From Abelmoschus esculentus (Eukaryota; Streptophyta; Magnoliopsida; Malvales; Malvaceae): a DNA stretch of 64,000 bases. The stretch spans positions 627,501 through 691,500 of the forward strand of contig JAUCBN010000039.1 in the NCBI GenBank assembly GCA_035048815.1. Reading direction: 5' to 3'. The notes under the pieces are model-generated. The model saw only the letters and a list, made by a program, of their open reading frames with translations, had not been told where the DNA came from and made no database searches. Shown piece by piece: positions 26,101 to 37,827 of this stretch. Every line of letters starts with the position of its first letter. Position 1 is the stretch's first letter. The position numbers and the translations under genes were made by a program.

Positions 26101-27142
26101 TTTTTTAAAAAACTCGATTTAATTCAATAAAATAAAATTTGAACCGATAAAATTTATTTTGAGTTCATTCGGTCAAATTATTCCGTTTCTAAAACCAGAA
26201 TTTTGTGTAACCAAAGTATGTCCCGTAATCACCTCGCCAACCAAACCCGTTGTCTTTTGCCGATTCCATAATTCATTGACTTCCATATGATGAGGACAAA
26301 ATATGAAAGGTTTGTGGCACGTGTTTTCTCCTATTGCAGCATAAATGTCGGGAAAATAACGTATTTACTTTGAAACACGACCATTTCTTAAGGAAAAAAT
26401 AAGTGTTCAAACATAAAACACGATTCCGATAGACATATTATAGGTAATTACGGACGGAATTACGTTGTAGATTTGTAGTTTAGGGATAATTATCTTTTAA
26501 TTTTTTATTAATATATATTATTTAGATTTTATCCTCATTTAATTATAATTATTTATACTTTATTCCTTAAATTGAATATGTATTGACCTCTGATCACGTA
26601 ATGAATACTTTTTAGAGCAATGATGTAGGGTATAGGACTTTTTGAACAACTTGAAATTTTGAACATGTCTAGATGTTACTTTCAAGTCTTAATCGACTTT
26701 AATTTGGGATGGGGATTTTTAAACTTAAATTTATTAAATCATTTTAAATTAAAATAAAATAAAGTTTTAAAATAATAATTAAATTTATTAAAATTTTAAA
26801 TATAAACTATTAATATAAAAATTGTATTAAAATTTGAACTGTTCGGGGAAAACTCAAGTTTAAAGTTTAAACTCAATATATTTTTTTTGTCAATATTAAC
26901 ATTTTCTTTAAATGTGAACAAGAATACAAAATATCGAATAGACTAGTTGGAAAGTGGCTAAGGGCATTAAAGTAAATTAATATATTCCACCGTCAACCAT
27001 GGCGTCTGGCTTGTACTAAAAGAGTCGAACAGCTCTGCTCTTTTAACTTAAAAACCCTTTCGTCCCGTTCCTCTCATTCTTAACCGAATATCCAAACTCC
27101 GACCCGACTCTATAGCTGAAGTAGTTCGAAGCTTCAAAATCC
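23140..27142. other. Long AT-rich intergenic region, no gene seen
   Basis: About 4 kb without a supported gene. 24340-24960 is less AT-rich, contains two CACGTG motifs (24384, 24453) and short open frames, and could be a non-coding transcript or promoter, but nothing identifies it. Near 25045-25280 there is an imperfect inverted repeat. 25318-25400 resembles 26173-26290 as an old duplication. Confidence 0.45.
25045..25280. repeat. Imperfect inverted repeat, possible degenerate MITE
   Basis: The left part has gttgaatat..attaaattaatt.ataaaaatttaaa...aaggatt. The reverse complement of the right part has the same order of blocks, and both outer ends read cgag. Arms are AT-rich and gapped, so chance contributes. 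No clear target-site duplication. Confidence 0.35.
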
Positions 27143-28006
27143 ATGGGTGATAACGGTAACACAGATAGATTCGGCGGTTCCTCTGATATTCCCATGGACG
27201 ACAATGATAGCTATGCTGTAAGTGGCAGGATCATGCTCACCACCATTGTTGTCTTGTTCTTCGTCATCATACTCGCTTTTATCCTCCACCTCTACGCCCG
27301 CTGGATGCTCCTCCGATCCCGCAACCTTCGTTCCCGAAACGGAAGCCGAAACCGACGGCGAAGACAGCTCGTTTTCTACGTTGACCAAAACACCCCCGCC
27401 GCAACGCGCGGCCTGGATGCGCGCGTGCTCAAATCGCTACCGGTCTTCACTTTCTCCTCTGAGAGCCACCCGGATTCCGCCGTCGAATGCGCCGTTTGCT
27501 TGTCGGAATTCGAAGAGAACGAGTCGGGTCGGCTATTGCCCAAATGCAAGCACAGCTTCCATTTAGAATGTATCGATATGTGGTTTCACTCTCATTCCAC
27601 GTGTCCTCTTTGCCGGACTCCCGTCGAAGAACCCGTACCCGTATCTCAGAACCCGGGAGATGTAGTTTTAACCGTTAATGACCCGTCAGACGGGGAATCT
27701 GGATCGAATCGGGGCTCCGATTTGTGTTCCACGTGTCAGCACGAGGAGCCACAGTCAGGTACGTCGGCCGTTGAGTCCAGGAGGAAGTTGTCGATCGAGG
27801 TTCCGAGAAGAAATACCGAAGGTTTTGTAAGTGAGTCGAATGGGTGCGGCTCAGGACCGAGTCAACCTTATAAATCGCCAATGACTCGAATGCTGTCGTT
27901 TAAGAGGATGCTGAGTAGAGAACGAAGAGGGAGTGGATCCATCCATGTCTTAGAGTCGGATATCGAGCGAGGTGGGGATGAGGAGACTCGGCAAACTCAG
28001 GTCTGA
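27143..28006 (+). CDS. ATL-family RING-H2 E3 ubiquitin ligase
   Basis: Single-exon gene of 287 residues with the standard ATL layout. There is a short N-terminus, then one transmembrane helix (about residues 29-50, RIMLTTIVVLFFVIILAFIL). A basic juxtamembrane stretch follows, then the GLD motif (GLDARVLKSLPVF, 90-102). The RING-H2 domain is at 116-157, with Cys116, Cys119, Cys135, His137, His140, Cys143, Cys154 and Cys157, and the diagnostic DMW before the last pair. ATL proteins ubiquitinate targets at membranes, often in defence or stress responses. The substrate is unknown. The C-terminal 125 residues are Ser/Gly-rich and ungrouped, with a basic patch MLSFKRMLSRERR. All ligands are present. 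ATG context atccATGG is good; a second in-frame ATG at 27194 is possible. Confidence 0.93.
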   Translation: MGDNGNTDRFGGSSDIPMDDNDSYAVSGRIMLTTIVVLFFVIILAFILHLYARWMLLRSRNLRSRNGSRNRRRRQLVFYVDQNTPAATRGLDARVLKSLPVFTFSSESHPDSAVECAVCLSEFEENESGRLLPKCKHSFHLECIDMWFHSHSTCPLCRTPVEEPVPVSQNPGDVVLTVNDPSDGESGSNRGSDLCSTCQHEEPQSGTSAVESRRKLSIEVPRRNTEGFVSESNGCGSGPSQPYKSPMTRMLSFKRMLSRERRGSGSIHVLESDIERGGDEETRQTQV

Positions 28007-28621
28007 CTCGGGTGAGGCGTGTGACTCAATCTTCAGCCACGTGGCTATATTTACCCATCTTATCCAAGTGACTAGACCATTCATACGAGGATTAGGAATG
28101 ACAATAATCTACTAGCCTTGTGGACACGTGGCAGATTTTGGGTCGTTTGTGAAGGAGATATTTTCCTATAGTACAATTTTTTGTGCATAAATTTGTCTTT
28201 TTAAATTAAATTATTTTGTTCATTTGTTTTCCTTTGAGTCCCAACAATAAACATTGTTAATACACCAGCACATAATGATAAAATACGTATGATTTGAAAA
28301 ATTTTATTTACTTATTTGTTTATTTTAAGAATAAGTTTTTTATTCATGTAATTAAATAAACGAATAAAGGGGTTGATCTTTTTTTATATTAGTGAAAGTT
28401 CAATAATTTACTCTTTTATTTTAATTTAAATATATTCATATATAAGTATTAAATTAAATTGAGTTTTTTACCAATATTTTTATAATAATAGTTGTTAGCG
28501 GATGGTGGCGCAGCTAAACCAGCCTCCATTTCACCCAAACCTAACAGACTTATTTATTTATTATTAAGTTTCCTAATACCAAAAGGTTGAAATATTTTTG
28601 AAAAATGAATGTGAAATAATA

Positions 28622-28666
<45 letters not shown>

Positions 28667-30693
28667 GACTAGCAAGTAGCAAGTGCCTATATTCCCTCTT
28701 TAAAAGTATCAGGCTTTGGACATTATTTTTACTTATATTAAAAGGTAAAAATAATTTAAAATTATCTTCAAATAGCATTGACAAAACAAGGTTTTACTTA
28801 ATCCAGGCCAAGGAAGTAGAGTAGTTGACTTTTTATAAAAATTATTAAATGCAATTTTCTTACTATTTAATTCATTTTATAATTAATTTTAGATAAAACT
28901 TGTCTTCTTACTAATAATGGAGTTATTATTACCTAATTATGAGAGAAAAGTCAAACTTCAACCGCTACAAGTTGATTCGGATCATACATATAAATAATGT
29001 GTATATTAATTTATTTAGTCTTTTAAATTTCTAATACAAAATAAGTATATTCAAATTTATAATTTTTAAAATATTTAAACTGAATTAGAATTTAATCGAA
29101 AATAGTAATTTATATTAATAAAAAAATATAGTGAATCTAAAAGTCTAAACCAATCTAAATTTAAAACTATATAATATATTAAATTATTAATACTTAAATA
29201 AAATATATATTTCAATTAATTGAATATACTTTAAACCGACGGCGGAAAGCCGACATCCCTTTTTGGGTGTTTGTTTTTTACTTGATTTCTTTTAAACTCC
29301 AGCTTTTGACTTTTCAAGTCTTTTTTGAACATCAAACTGAAAAGACAAAAAAGGACATATTATTTTTCTTTTGTATTATTTTATTACCTCTAATTTTTAA
29401 TATAATATACAATATGTCTGTGTAGTTAAATTAATTAAATAAAGATGTTTTAATTTATTAAAATAGTAAGTTAGGGCAAGTCCTTATCTGAGGTTGTTTA
29501 TGATAAATTATAATTTTAAATTAATTTGTTAGATAAATAACTCGATTCTTTACTAGATTTATTAATTTGTTAAAAAGATTTATTTAAAATATTTGAGCAA
29601 TTTATATTAAGATATATATATTAATAATTAAAATACGATATATTTTAATTTTGAGAGCGCTAATTGAAACCATACCATTCGAATAACTAAAGATTTATAA
29701 AGGTTGGATTCACATAGCTAGTGATATATTAAAGGTTTTTAAAATTTAAATCTTGATATCATAAATAAAAAAAACTAAATTAAAATAATTATTTTTATAT
29801 TAAACCTTTTTAAAATTAATTTATATTAATTAATAAATCAAATAACGATAATTAAAAAAATTAAAATAAATCTTAATGTTAAGTTGATTTTCTTGTTCTT
29901 TTGTTTTTTCATAGGAATATAGCTTTCTTGTCTGACTAGTCTATGTAAGAAATTAATGATGAGGATCTCACATGGGATGGGAGACATGAGCTTGTCTTCC
30001 ACGTAATTCTTGCTAATCAAGACAATTTTTATAGGAAAAAATAATTGACCCTTGTTCGGATACATTGAGATTTAACCTTAATATTTCTATATTATAGAAA
30101 CTAATAATATGGTTTGCGATTTATTTAGATGAACAATAAGATTAATTGCGACGAAGATAAAAAGTAACAATGACACTAAAAGTAATTGTATTTTTAGGAA
30201 AACATTAAAAACAAATATTTTAATAGTGAAATTAATTTTCTTTTGGAAATACGATATGATATAAAAATAATATTTTTTTTAAAATATCATAAAAACATGT
30301 TTGAATATGAGTCTCTCAAGGATAATCTAGGGTGGACCTAAAATCAAATGTAAGAAGGGGCCAAATTATTAAACTTAAAAAATATATAGACTTGTTAAGT
30401 AAAAAAATTGTCAATAGTCTGAAAAATTAAAAGGACAAATTAATTAAAAATATTTAATATACAATTCTAAAATTCTAAGGGACCAAATTAAAATATTTAG
30501 AAAATTATATAAAAAACTAAATACGTAATTACATGAATTATACTAATTAGTCTAATGACTATTGATACTTATGTTATTTTATATAGTGTAAGATCAGACA
30601 TTATTTATAAAACATGAATGAAATACTACGTCGCCGGTAGCACGAACTAGAGCAAGTGCAAGTAGCAAATAAGTTACTCAAATGATATATTGA
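28007..30693. other. AT-rich intergenic region between ATL gene and P450 cluster
   Basis: No gene supported. The span holds the ATL 3'UTR, the AAT microsatellite at 28616-28664, and long AT-rich stretches. A minus-strand open frame at 29838-30065 has no recognisable features. 30300-30690 would include the 3'UTR of the first P450. Confidence 0.45.
28616..28664. repeat. (AAT)n microsatellite
   Basis: An almost uninterrupted run of about 16 AAT units with one early gta interruption. Confidence 0.9.
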
Positions 30694-32276
30694 TTAATCC
30701 TCAATCTTCCTAGCCATGAGGATAAGATCATTTTTCTTGTGTGCAGTGATCCCAGGTAAGACATTAAAGTCTAAGTCTTCCACGGTCATTCCTGTCGGCA
30801 TCTCCCAATCAAACTTGTACAGAAGATTAGCAAGGACAAGCTCCACTGTTGCAACTCCCATGCGGATTCCAGGGCAAATCCTTCTACCCCCACCAAATGG
30901 TATGAACTCAAAGTCTTGTCCAATGTAGTCGATAGAGCTGCCGATGAATCTTTCAGGACAAAACACTTGTGGGTTTTCCCAAGCTTCAGGGTCTCTTCCT
31001 ATTGCCCATGCATTCACGTAGACTGAGAATTTTGCAGGTACTTCATATCCACCGATGCTGCACTTTCGAAGTGTTTCTCGTGGCACTAGCAGTGGAGCTG
31101 TTGGTTGCAACCTTAACGTTTCTTTTATTACAGCTTTTAGGTAGGTTAAACTCTGAATGTCATCTTCTTTGAAAAACCCTTTTTCTCCAATCAAACCCCT
31201 CACTTCATCTTGAGTTCTCTTCAAACACGTTGGATTTCTCATCAGGAAACTCATAACCCATATCACAGTGGCTGCTGCTGTGTCTGTTCCACCGATAAAC
31301 ACATTCTACATCAGAAACGAAAAGAAAAAAACATAAGGTTAGTTAAAAGTTAATGAAGGATGAAGATATTGAATGGAGATTTGATAACCATAAGAATAGC
31401 TTTGATGTGATCTACAGTGAGATCAAATGGAAAATCATTATCCTTCGATATTTGTAGTAACACGTCGATTATATCTTGTTGCGCTGTTTTTGGTCTGTTT
31501 GGATCAAGATGTTCATCAATGAGTTCTTGATAGAACATATCGAGTTCGTTAAAAATCTTCTCGAGACGATAGTGAAATCCCGTGAGTCTATCGACCCAAC
31601 CCATGAAAGGAAAATAGTCTGAGAAGCTAAAGCTTGTAAACATGGCTTGACTTTCGTTAAGCAACCCATGGAACCTGCTTCTTTCAGCTCCTTCTTCGGC
31701 ATACCTCTTGCCGAACCCCGCTCTACAAATGATTGTACTGGTAAGGCACACCACTGCCTTACTCAAGTTGACAGGCTTAGAATCAGCGGACAATTGGCAT
31801 ATTTTTTCCATGAGGCGACCAACTTCATCTTCTCGGATGGGACGATATCGTTGCACTTTGCTGAAGAGATGTACAACACAGAGTTTCTTGATCTCTCTCC
31901 AGTAGTCGTTATACGGTGAAAAGGTCACGTCTATGGCATTGTAAGATAATTTACGGGCAACGAGTTGATCAGGCCTGCTGCAGATGTCTAGGTCATGGGT
32001 TTCCATAACCTCTTTAGCCATTTTTGCCGAAGAAACTACAATGATTGGCTTACACCCGTACCTCAAGTAGAGGAGATCAGAACCATACTTTTGAGAGAGT
32101 TTCCAAAGGAAAACATGAGGGGGTGAGTTATCAAACAACTGCATGTGTAAGTGACCGATGAAAGGAAGAGCAGGTGGTGTAGGAGGAAGCTTACCACCAT
32201 GGTTGCCATGTTTTAAGAGAAAGAAGAGGAAGAAGGGGAGAGGCAGAAGAAAGATGAGAAAGTGTAGTATTGACAT
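30694..32276 (-). CDS. Cytochrome P450, CYP71 clan, copy A
   Basis: Haem-thiolate monooxygenase, ER-anchored, 499 residues. Exons in transcript order are 32276-31389 and 31305-30694, with the single phase-0 intron typical of plant A-type P450s (83 bp). The N-terminal anchor is LIFLLPLPFFLFFLL, followed by the proline hinge LPPTPPALPFIGH. The I-helix oxygen-binding site reads GGTDTAAATVIW. The K-helix has KETLRLQP (ExxR), then FCPERF, and the haem loop is PFGGGRRICPG with the axial Cys. The substrate cannot be told from sequence; CYP71/83-like relatives act on specialised metabolites. Copies B and C have the same exon lengths (888 and 612 nt), so all three arose by tandem duplication. The I-helix has Ala where Thr/Ser is usual after GTDT. 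Confidence 0.93.
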
Positions 32277-32327
32277 TCTGATTTCTAATCAGTAATCACT
32301 GTGTTGAAAGTTGAGAGGAATCCTCTA

Positions 32328-32334
32328 CATATAT
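32328..32334 (-). promoter_or_regulatory. Putative TATA box of P450 copy A
   Basis: The minus strand reads GAGCTTATATATGTAG about 55 bases upstream of the start codon. Copies B (about 36015-36021) and C (about 39488-39496) have equivalent TATA-like elements at similar distances, which supports a shared promoter architecture. Confidence 0.5.
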
Positions 32335-33159
32335 AAGCTCAAAAAGAAAATGTCACACAGTGATAGGGATCCAACGTCCAACGACCAACATCCAACGTCC
32401 GAACTCGTGGATGGGTTCACCAAACGAGAAATCCTGGAAGGTGTTCTGAAACCGACAGTTATTTCTAGAGACCGGACTGACAAACAACAAAATCCGGCTA
32501 CATTAGCCTATAAAGAAGCACTTATCTTCCCGTCATCATGACCATCAATGAGAAAGAACAGAGCAACCGAAGAAAGGATTTCCATCGTTTCAGTGTGTTG
32601 TCGAATTTTAATTGGGAAAAGGATCCGAACCAAGACGAGTCTGATTAATGAGAGATACAATCTTATTTAATTGAGAATTTATTAGAAATTCATTAAACAG
32701 GTAATCTAAAATTTGAGAGATAAAAAGTTTATGTTTAATATGTAGTAGTAGATAATGAATTATATTAATTGATATGATTACTGGTTGTAAAAACGTATTT
32801 AAAAAATTTAATTAATAGATGATAATTGTTTGATTATTTAAATAAATAAAATAATATATATATATATATGATTATATTTAATATTTTTTTTAAATAATTT
32901 TTATAATCATGATTTAATTAGTTAAACTTTTCAGTTTCTCCGGGAGACCAAACTCCACCCAAAAGTTATAAAAATACCTAATTAGCTACTATAAAACTTG
33001 CCTCCAGCCCTGTTCCAATTGATTAAGCTTCTCGATTACGTAGGTGGGGCAAAGCCAAAACCGTAATTTAAGAGCTATTATTTTTCTTAAATTGTATTTA
33101 AAAGATTAATTATTTGTATTGTTTTGGTTTGTAGTTAGGATAAACCGGGAGCCAAGCTA
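32335..33159. other. 5' flank of P450 copy A, containing a block shared with copy C
   Basis: 32560-32815 matches 39870-40130 upstream of copy C (shared strings include aggatttccat, aaaggatccgaacca and ttattaaacag). A short (AT)n run sits at 32849-32868. No gene. Confidence 0.6.
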
Positions 33160-33740
33160 ATAACTTGAGTAATCTTCAATCTTTCTAGACACGAGTATAA
33201 GATCAGTTTTCTTGACAGTAAGAAGCCATGAAATGATATTAAAGTTTAAGTAGTCTGCCTTTATTTATTATATATATAATTATATTTTTAATTTAAATTA
33301 ATGTTTAGATTTAAGTTTATTTAACTATATTTGTAGTTATTTTTATATAAAATGGGACGGATAAAGTACTAATTAGATAAATGATTGGGATTGGGCCTGA
33401 GAGACTTATATAATTCAATATATGAAGGTTTGTAACCAACCCAACTCCTAACGTGTTAACAAGTAGCCCAAAGTTTCTAATTAATTGAAGTCAACTTTCA
33501 GCTCATCATATGAAAAAACAACCTCGGTGGGGTTGCACCCGAATCGCAAGTGGATGAGAGAACCAGACTTTTCAGAGAGTTTCCAAAGGAAAACATGATA
33601 TGAGCATATGTAAGTGGCCAATCAAAGGAAGGCCAGGTAGGGTAGGAGGAAGCTTACCACCATGGTTGACATGTTGTAAGAGGAGGAAGAGGAAGAAGGA
33701 CAGAGGTAGAAGAAAGATGAAAGCTGAGAGGAGTCCTCCC
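33160..33740 (-). pseudogene. P450 relic with central deletion (between copies A and B)
   Basis: Two ends of a P450 gene without its middle. 33167-33255 (minus) encodes a C-terminus like copy A (KKTDLILVSRKIED), but the stop codon is lost and the frame continues with YSS. 33530-33740 (minus) matches the first ~200 bases of the other copies (kettle of shared DNA: ttccaaaggaaaacatga, ggaggaagcttaccaccatgg). The start codon region is deleted, with internal gaps. The I-helix, K-helix and haem loop are absent. Only about 280 bases separate the two remnants, so more than 1 kb of coding sequence is gone. It cannot encode a P450. Confidence 0.85.
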
Positions 33741-34369
33741 TCCCCCATATATAAACAAAAGTATAAGAATATTACAAATATTTGGTATAATATCAGAAGA
33801 AAAAAAAATGAGGCCTTAAGACATGATCAAGAACGTCGACCCTGTTAAACACATGACCGAAGCCTTCCATTAATCCTTCCTTATACTCCAACCAACAAGG
33901 CAAACTCTACAGAACCTTGAATTTAGAATGATATTCACATGACCTGGTTTCAGCCACCTTATCACAGATCAAAAATAATTTAAGAAACAGAACAAATCAA
34001 AGAAAAGACTTATCACAGATCAAGCTAATTTCAGAAGCAAGATGTTCATCAAGAGGTATACTCCAACCAGTCAGCAATTGAACTTTAGTTTCTCCAAGCA
34101 ACAGGAACAACATATGAAGTAACACCATGGCAGACTTTCTTGCCAAACATGGACGTAAGAAAGCAGAATTGTTCAAAGGGTGTAGGTAGTTGAAGGCTGA
34201 ATTTTTTATCTGCAGATTCTTATGGTGTCTTTTAGTAGCTTCTATTTTCGAATCTTGTTACTAAAGCTCTTGAAACAGAAGGCCCAAGGACAATTCACAC
34301 TTTACAATGTAGTCACTAAACACTTCTAATTCACTTTACAATCCAATTCCACATTTAATTATACATTGA
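33741..34369. other. Spacer between P450 relic and copy B
   Basis: No intact gene. Around 34128-34190 a short + strand frame reads SNTMADFLAKHG, which resembles the end of LINE RNase H domains and may be a tiny LINE scrap. The rest is unremarkable. Confidence 0.35.
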
Positions 34370-35965
34370 TTAATCCTTAACCTTCCTAGCCATGAGGATA
34401 AGATCATTTTTCTTGTGTGTAGTAATTCCTGGTAAGACATCAAAGTCTAAGTCTTTGGCATTCATTCCTGAGGGCATCTCCCAATCAAACTTGTACAGAA
34501 GATTAGCAAGGGTTAGCTCCACTGTTGCCATTCCCATACGCATTCCAGGACAGATCCTTCTACCCGCACCAAATGGTATGAGCTCAAAGTCTTGTCCTTT
34601 GTAGTCGATAGAGCTGCCAATGAATCTTTCAGGACAAAACACTTGTGGGTTTTCCCAAGCTTCAGGGTCTCTTCCGACTGCCCATACATTCACAAAGACT
34701 AAGCTTTTTGCAGGTACTTCATACCCACCGATGCTGCACTTTCGAAGTGTTTCTCGTGGCAGTAACAATGGAACAGTTGGTTGCAATCTGAATGTCTCTT
34801 TTATCACAGCTTTTAGGTAGGTTAAACTCTGAAAGTCATCTTCTTTTAGACACCCTTTTTCTCTAATCAAATCCCTCACTTCATCTTGAGTTCTCTTCAA
34901 ACACTTTGGATTTTTCATCAGAAAGCTCATAACCCATATCACAGTGGCTGCTGATGTGTCTGTTCCAGCGATTAACACAGTCTACATCAGAAATCAAGAA
35001 AAAGGGTTTATATATACATAAGAGTGTTGAGCTAAAAATTAATTAAATATGAAAATAATGAATGGAGATGCGATAACCTTAAGAATAGCTTTGATGTGAT
35101 CTATGTTGAGTTCAAACGGAAAGTCTTTAACTTTCCATATCTGTAGTAACACATCGATTATATCTTCTTGCCCTGGTTTCAGTCTGTTTGGATCAAGATG
35201 TTCATCAATGAGTTCTTGATAGAACATATCGAGTTCTTTAAAAGTCTTCTCGAGACGATTATGAAACCCATTAAGTCTATCAACCCAACCCATGAAAGGA
35301 AAATAATCAGAAAAGCTAAAGCTTGATAACAAGGCTTGATTTTGGTTAAGCAACCGAAGGAACCTGCTTCTCTCAGCTCCTTCTTCGGCATACCTCTTGC
35401 CGAAGCCGATTCTACAAATGATTGTCCTGGAAAGGCACATCATTGCCTCACTCAAGTTGACAGGCTTAGAATCAGTGGACAATTGGCATATTTTTTCCAT
35501 GAGGCGACCAACTTCATCTTCTCGGATGGGACGATATCGTTGCACTCTGCTGAAGAGATGTACAACACAAAGTTTCCTGATCTCCTTCCAGTAGTCGTTA
35601 TACGGAGTAAAGGCCAAGTCTAAAGCATTGTAAGATAATCTACGTGAAGCACGTTTATCAGGCCTGCTGCAGAAGTCGAGATCATGGGTTTTCATAACCT
35701 CTTTAGCCATTTTTGCCGAAGAAACTACAATGATTGGCTTACACCCGTAACTCAAGTAGAGGAGATCAGAACCATACTTTTGACAGAGTTTCCAAAGGAA
35801 AACATGAGAGGGTGAGTTATCAAACAACTTCATGTGTAAATGACCGATCAAAGGAAGAGCAGGTGGTGTAGGAGGAAGCTTACCACCATGGTTGCCATGT
35901 TTTAGGAGAAGGAAGATGAAGAAAGGGAGAGGTAGAAGAAAGATGAGAAACTGTAGTATTGCCAT
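34370..35965 (-). CDS. Cytochrome P450, CYP71 clan, copy B
   Basis: 499 residues, from exons 35965-35078 and 34981-34370 in transcript order; the intron is 96 bp. Same plan as copies A and C. The N-terminal anchor is LIFLLPLPFFIFLLL, followed by LPPTPPALPLIGH. The I-helix is AGTDTSAATVIW, which is the canonical form. Then come KETFRLQP (ExxR), FCPERF and the haem loop PFGAGRRICPG. All catalytic landmarks are intact, so it should encode an active enzyme. Compared with A it has several substitutions in the predicted substrate-recognition region near the B-C helices (RRLSYNALDLAF against RKLSYNAIDVTF). A TATA-like element lies near 36015-36021. Substrate unknown. Confidence 0.93.
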
Positions 35966-36442
35966 TATGATATTCTAATCACTCTGTGTTGAAAGTTGAG
36001 AGAAACCCTTCCCATATATAATCTGATAAGCATAGATCATGTCCTTAATCTTGTGGTAAATAAGATATTATCATGAAGAAAAGCAGGGAGGAGTGGGGAC
36101 CATATTTCTCGAACTTATACGGTCGATATAATGAACCTGTCGTGCAAAACCAATGTACTCAGGCTCCACCTTCGTAATGTCACACATTTTTTGAATAATA
36201 ATATAATAAATTTTTATTCTATAAACAGGATTGTATTCAAAATTTATGACATTATATTTTTTTAATTAAAAATAGTTTAAAATTTTATATAAAGAATATA
36301 AATTATAAGAATTTAAAAAATATAAAACTAAAGTATTAATAAAAATATAAAATATATAAATTTTTTTTAAAGGATGCGACTGATATTAAATTTATCAATA
36401 CTCTTTATATAAACTAATAATGATTTAGAAAGTCGTGGTTCC
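35966..36442. other. Upstream region of P450 copy B
   Basis: TATA-like catatata at about 36015-36021. At 36044-36095 lies a block (cttgtggt...atcatgaagaaaagcaggga) that recurs at 36632-36690 and 40306-40372, a repeated promoter-distal element of the cluster. No gene. Confidence 0.55.
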
Positions 36443-36632
36443 GAAAAAATTATATCATGGGACAGCCTCACCACGTCATCCATGAAACCGACCAATAAAA
36501 ATTAGCTACCTCATTATTTTTTAATTTTTCAAGTGAAAAATCATTTGGAAAAAAATATAACATGGAAAGATGGATAGTTTTTATTGGTCGGTCCATGAAC
36601 ACGTGATGGGACTGACCATGATATAATTTTTC
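36443..36632. mobile_element. MITE with ~55-bp terminal inverted repeats
   Basis: Left arm 36443-36501 (gaaaaaattatatcatgg ... gaccaataaaaa) matches the reverse complement of 36578-36632 with few differences. The ~75-bp interior is AT-rich. The paralogous site at 40289-40320 lacks the element (gtcgtgtcataaatcttgtg), so the insertion borders can be inferred. The target-site duplication is unclear, so I do not assign a superfamily. Confidence 0.8.
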
Positions 36633-37827
36633 TAAATCTTGTGGTGCTCGCTGTGGTAGTTAAGATATTTTCATGAAGAAAGGGACCATATTTATGATAG
36701 AAATTTTAGGGTGAAGTATTTTAAAATAAGATAAAATAAAATATAAAAAATTTAAATACTTTAAAAGAAAAATTTGACATATAATATTTTTTATAATTAA
36801 AAAAATAATAAATTAAAAATTAATATATTAAATTTTTATAAAAAATTTGATTATAAATTTTTTAAACCTTATTTTAAAACGTGTCAAAAATATCATATTT
36901 ATGGATAACTTTTATAAGGTCGATAATGAAGCTACCTACCAGTTTGTCAAAGAAAACAGATGGAGCTACGATGATTAAATTAATAAAGGGAGAAAACCAC
37001 TAAAATAAGTTTTTATAATTTGGTTTTATTATATTTAGGGGAAAGATTGTTAGTTTTTTTTTAATATAGTAATTAAAAAATAGTTTTGAATTAAATTAAA
37101 AAGCTTATAAAAATAATTTTTAGTCTGAAAACCTAAAAATAAGTTTAAAATGTTTTGAAAGTTTTTTTTTATGATGATTTTAAGTTGCCAAAATGGCTAA
37201 TATAAATTTTTTTAGTAGTGAAAACTCATACCAATACAAGGTTATGTATTGTACTGGAACATGTGTTCAAGTATTGATATCTTTTGTTTTTAAACTCCCA
37301 ATGACTATTTCTATATAGGTGTTCCAATACACCATACCGATCCCTCATACTAAACCATCTTAGGTATATTAAATTAATGTATCGATACATCATGTATCGA
37401 TACTTAAAGATTAAAGTGGGCATATCGGCGCTTTTTATAAGAGGAAGCATACCAATACGCACACTCACGTATCGATATCAACAAGTTAAAAAGTAAAAAT
37501 TCATAACAAAAATATTCCTTAACTATTCCATTCCAATCTCTTTAAAAAACAATTATATAGAACTAGTGCAGTTGTAGGTTAAAAATTATTAAATTAAATT
37601 GTTTCAACTATTTTAATAATAAGCTACACAAAATATAAATGAAACGATAAGAACTTTATGATACCATTATTTCTTTTCTCATCAGTTTTATGGATGAAAC
37701 TCCACAAAGTAAGAAATTTATGATGGTTTTAACCCTTAATAAGATTTGTAAAATATGAATGAAACTTAACGAAGTATAAACTAGAGAAGTAGCAGATACG
37801 TTACTATAAAGTCTAAAGATACAGTGA
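36633..37827. other. AT-rich spacer between P450 copies B and C
   Basis: Begins with the repeated block also found upstream of B and C. The remainder is AT-rich with no supported gene. The last ~250 bases should be the copy C 3'UTR. Confidence 0.45.

Noticed and set aside
26255..26275. String ttgccgattcca resembling miR2118/miR482
   Set aside because: The similarity stops after 12 bases and no complementary arm is visible nearby, so no hairpin precursor is supported.
34128..34190. LINE RNase H-like scrap SNTMADFLAKHG
   Set aside because: Too short, with a stop just upstream, to list as a separate element; mentioned only in the spacer entry.
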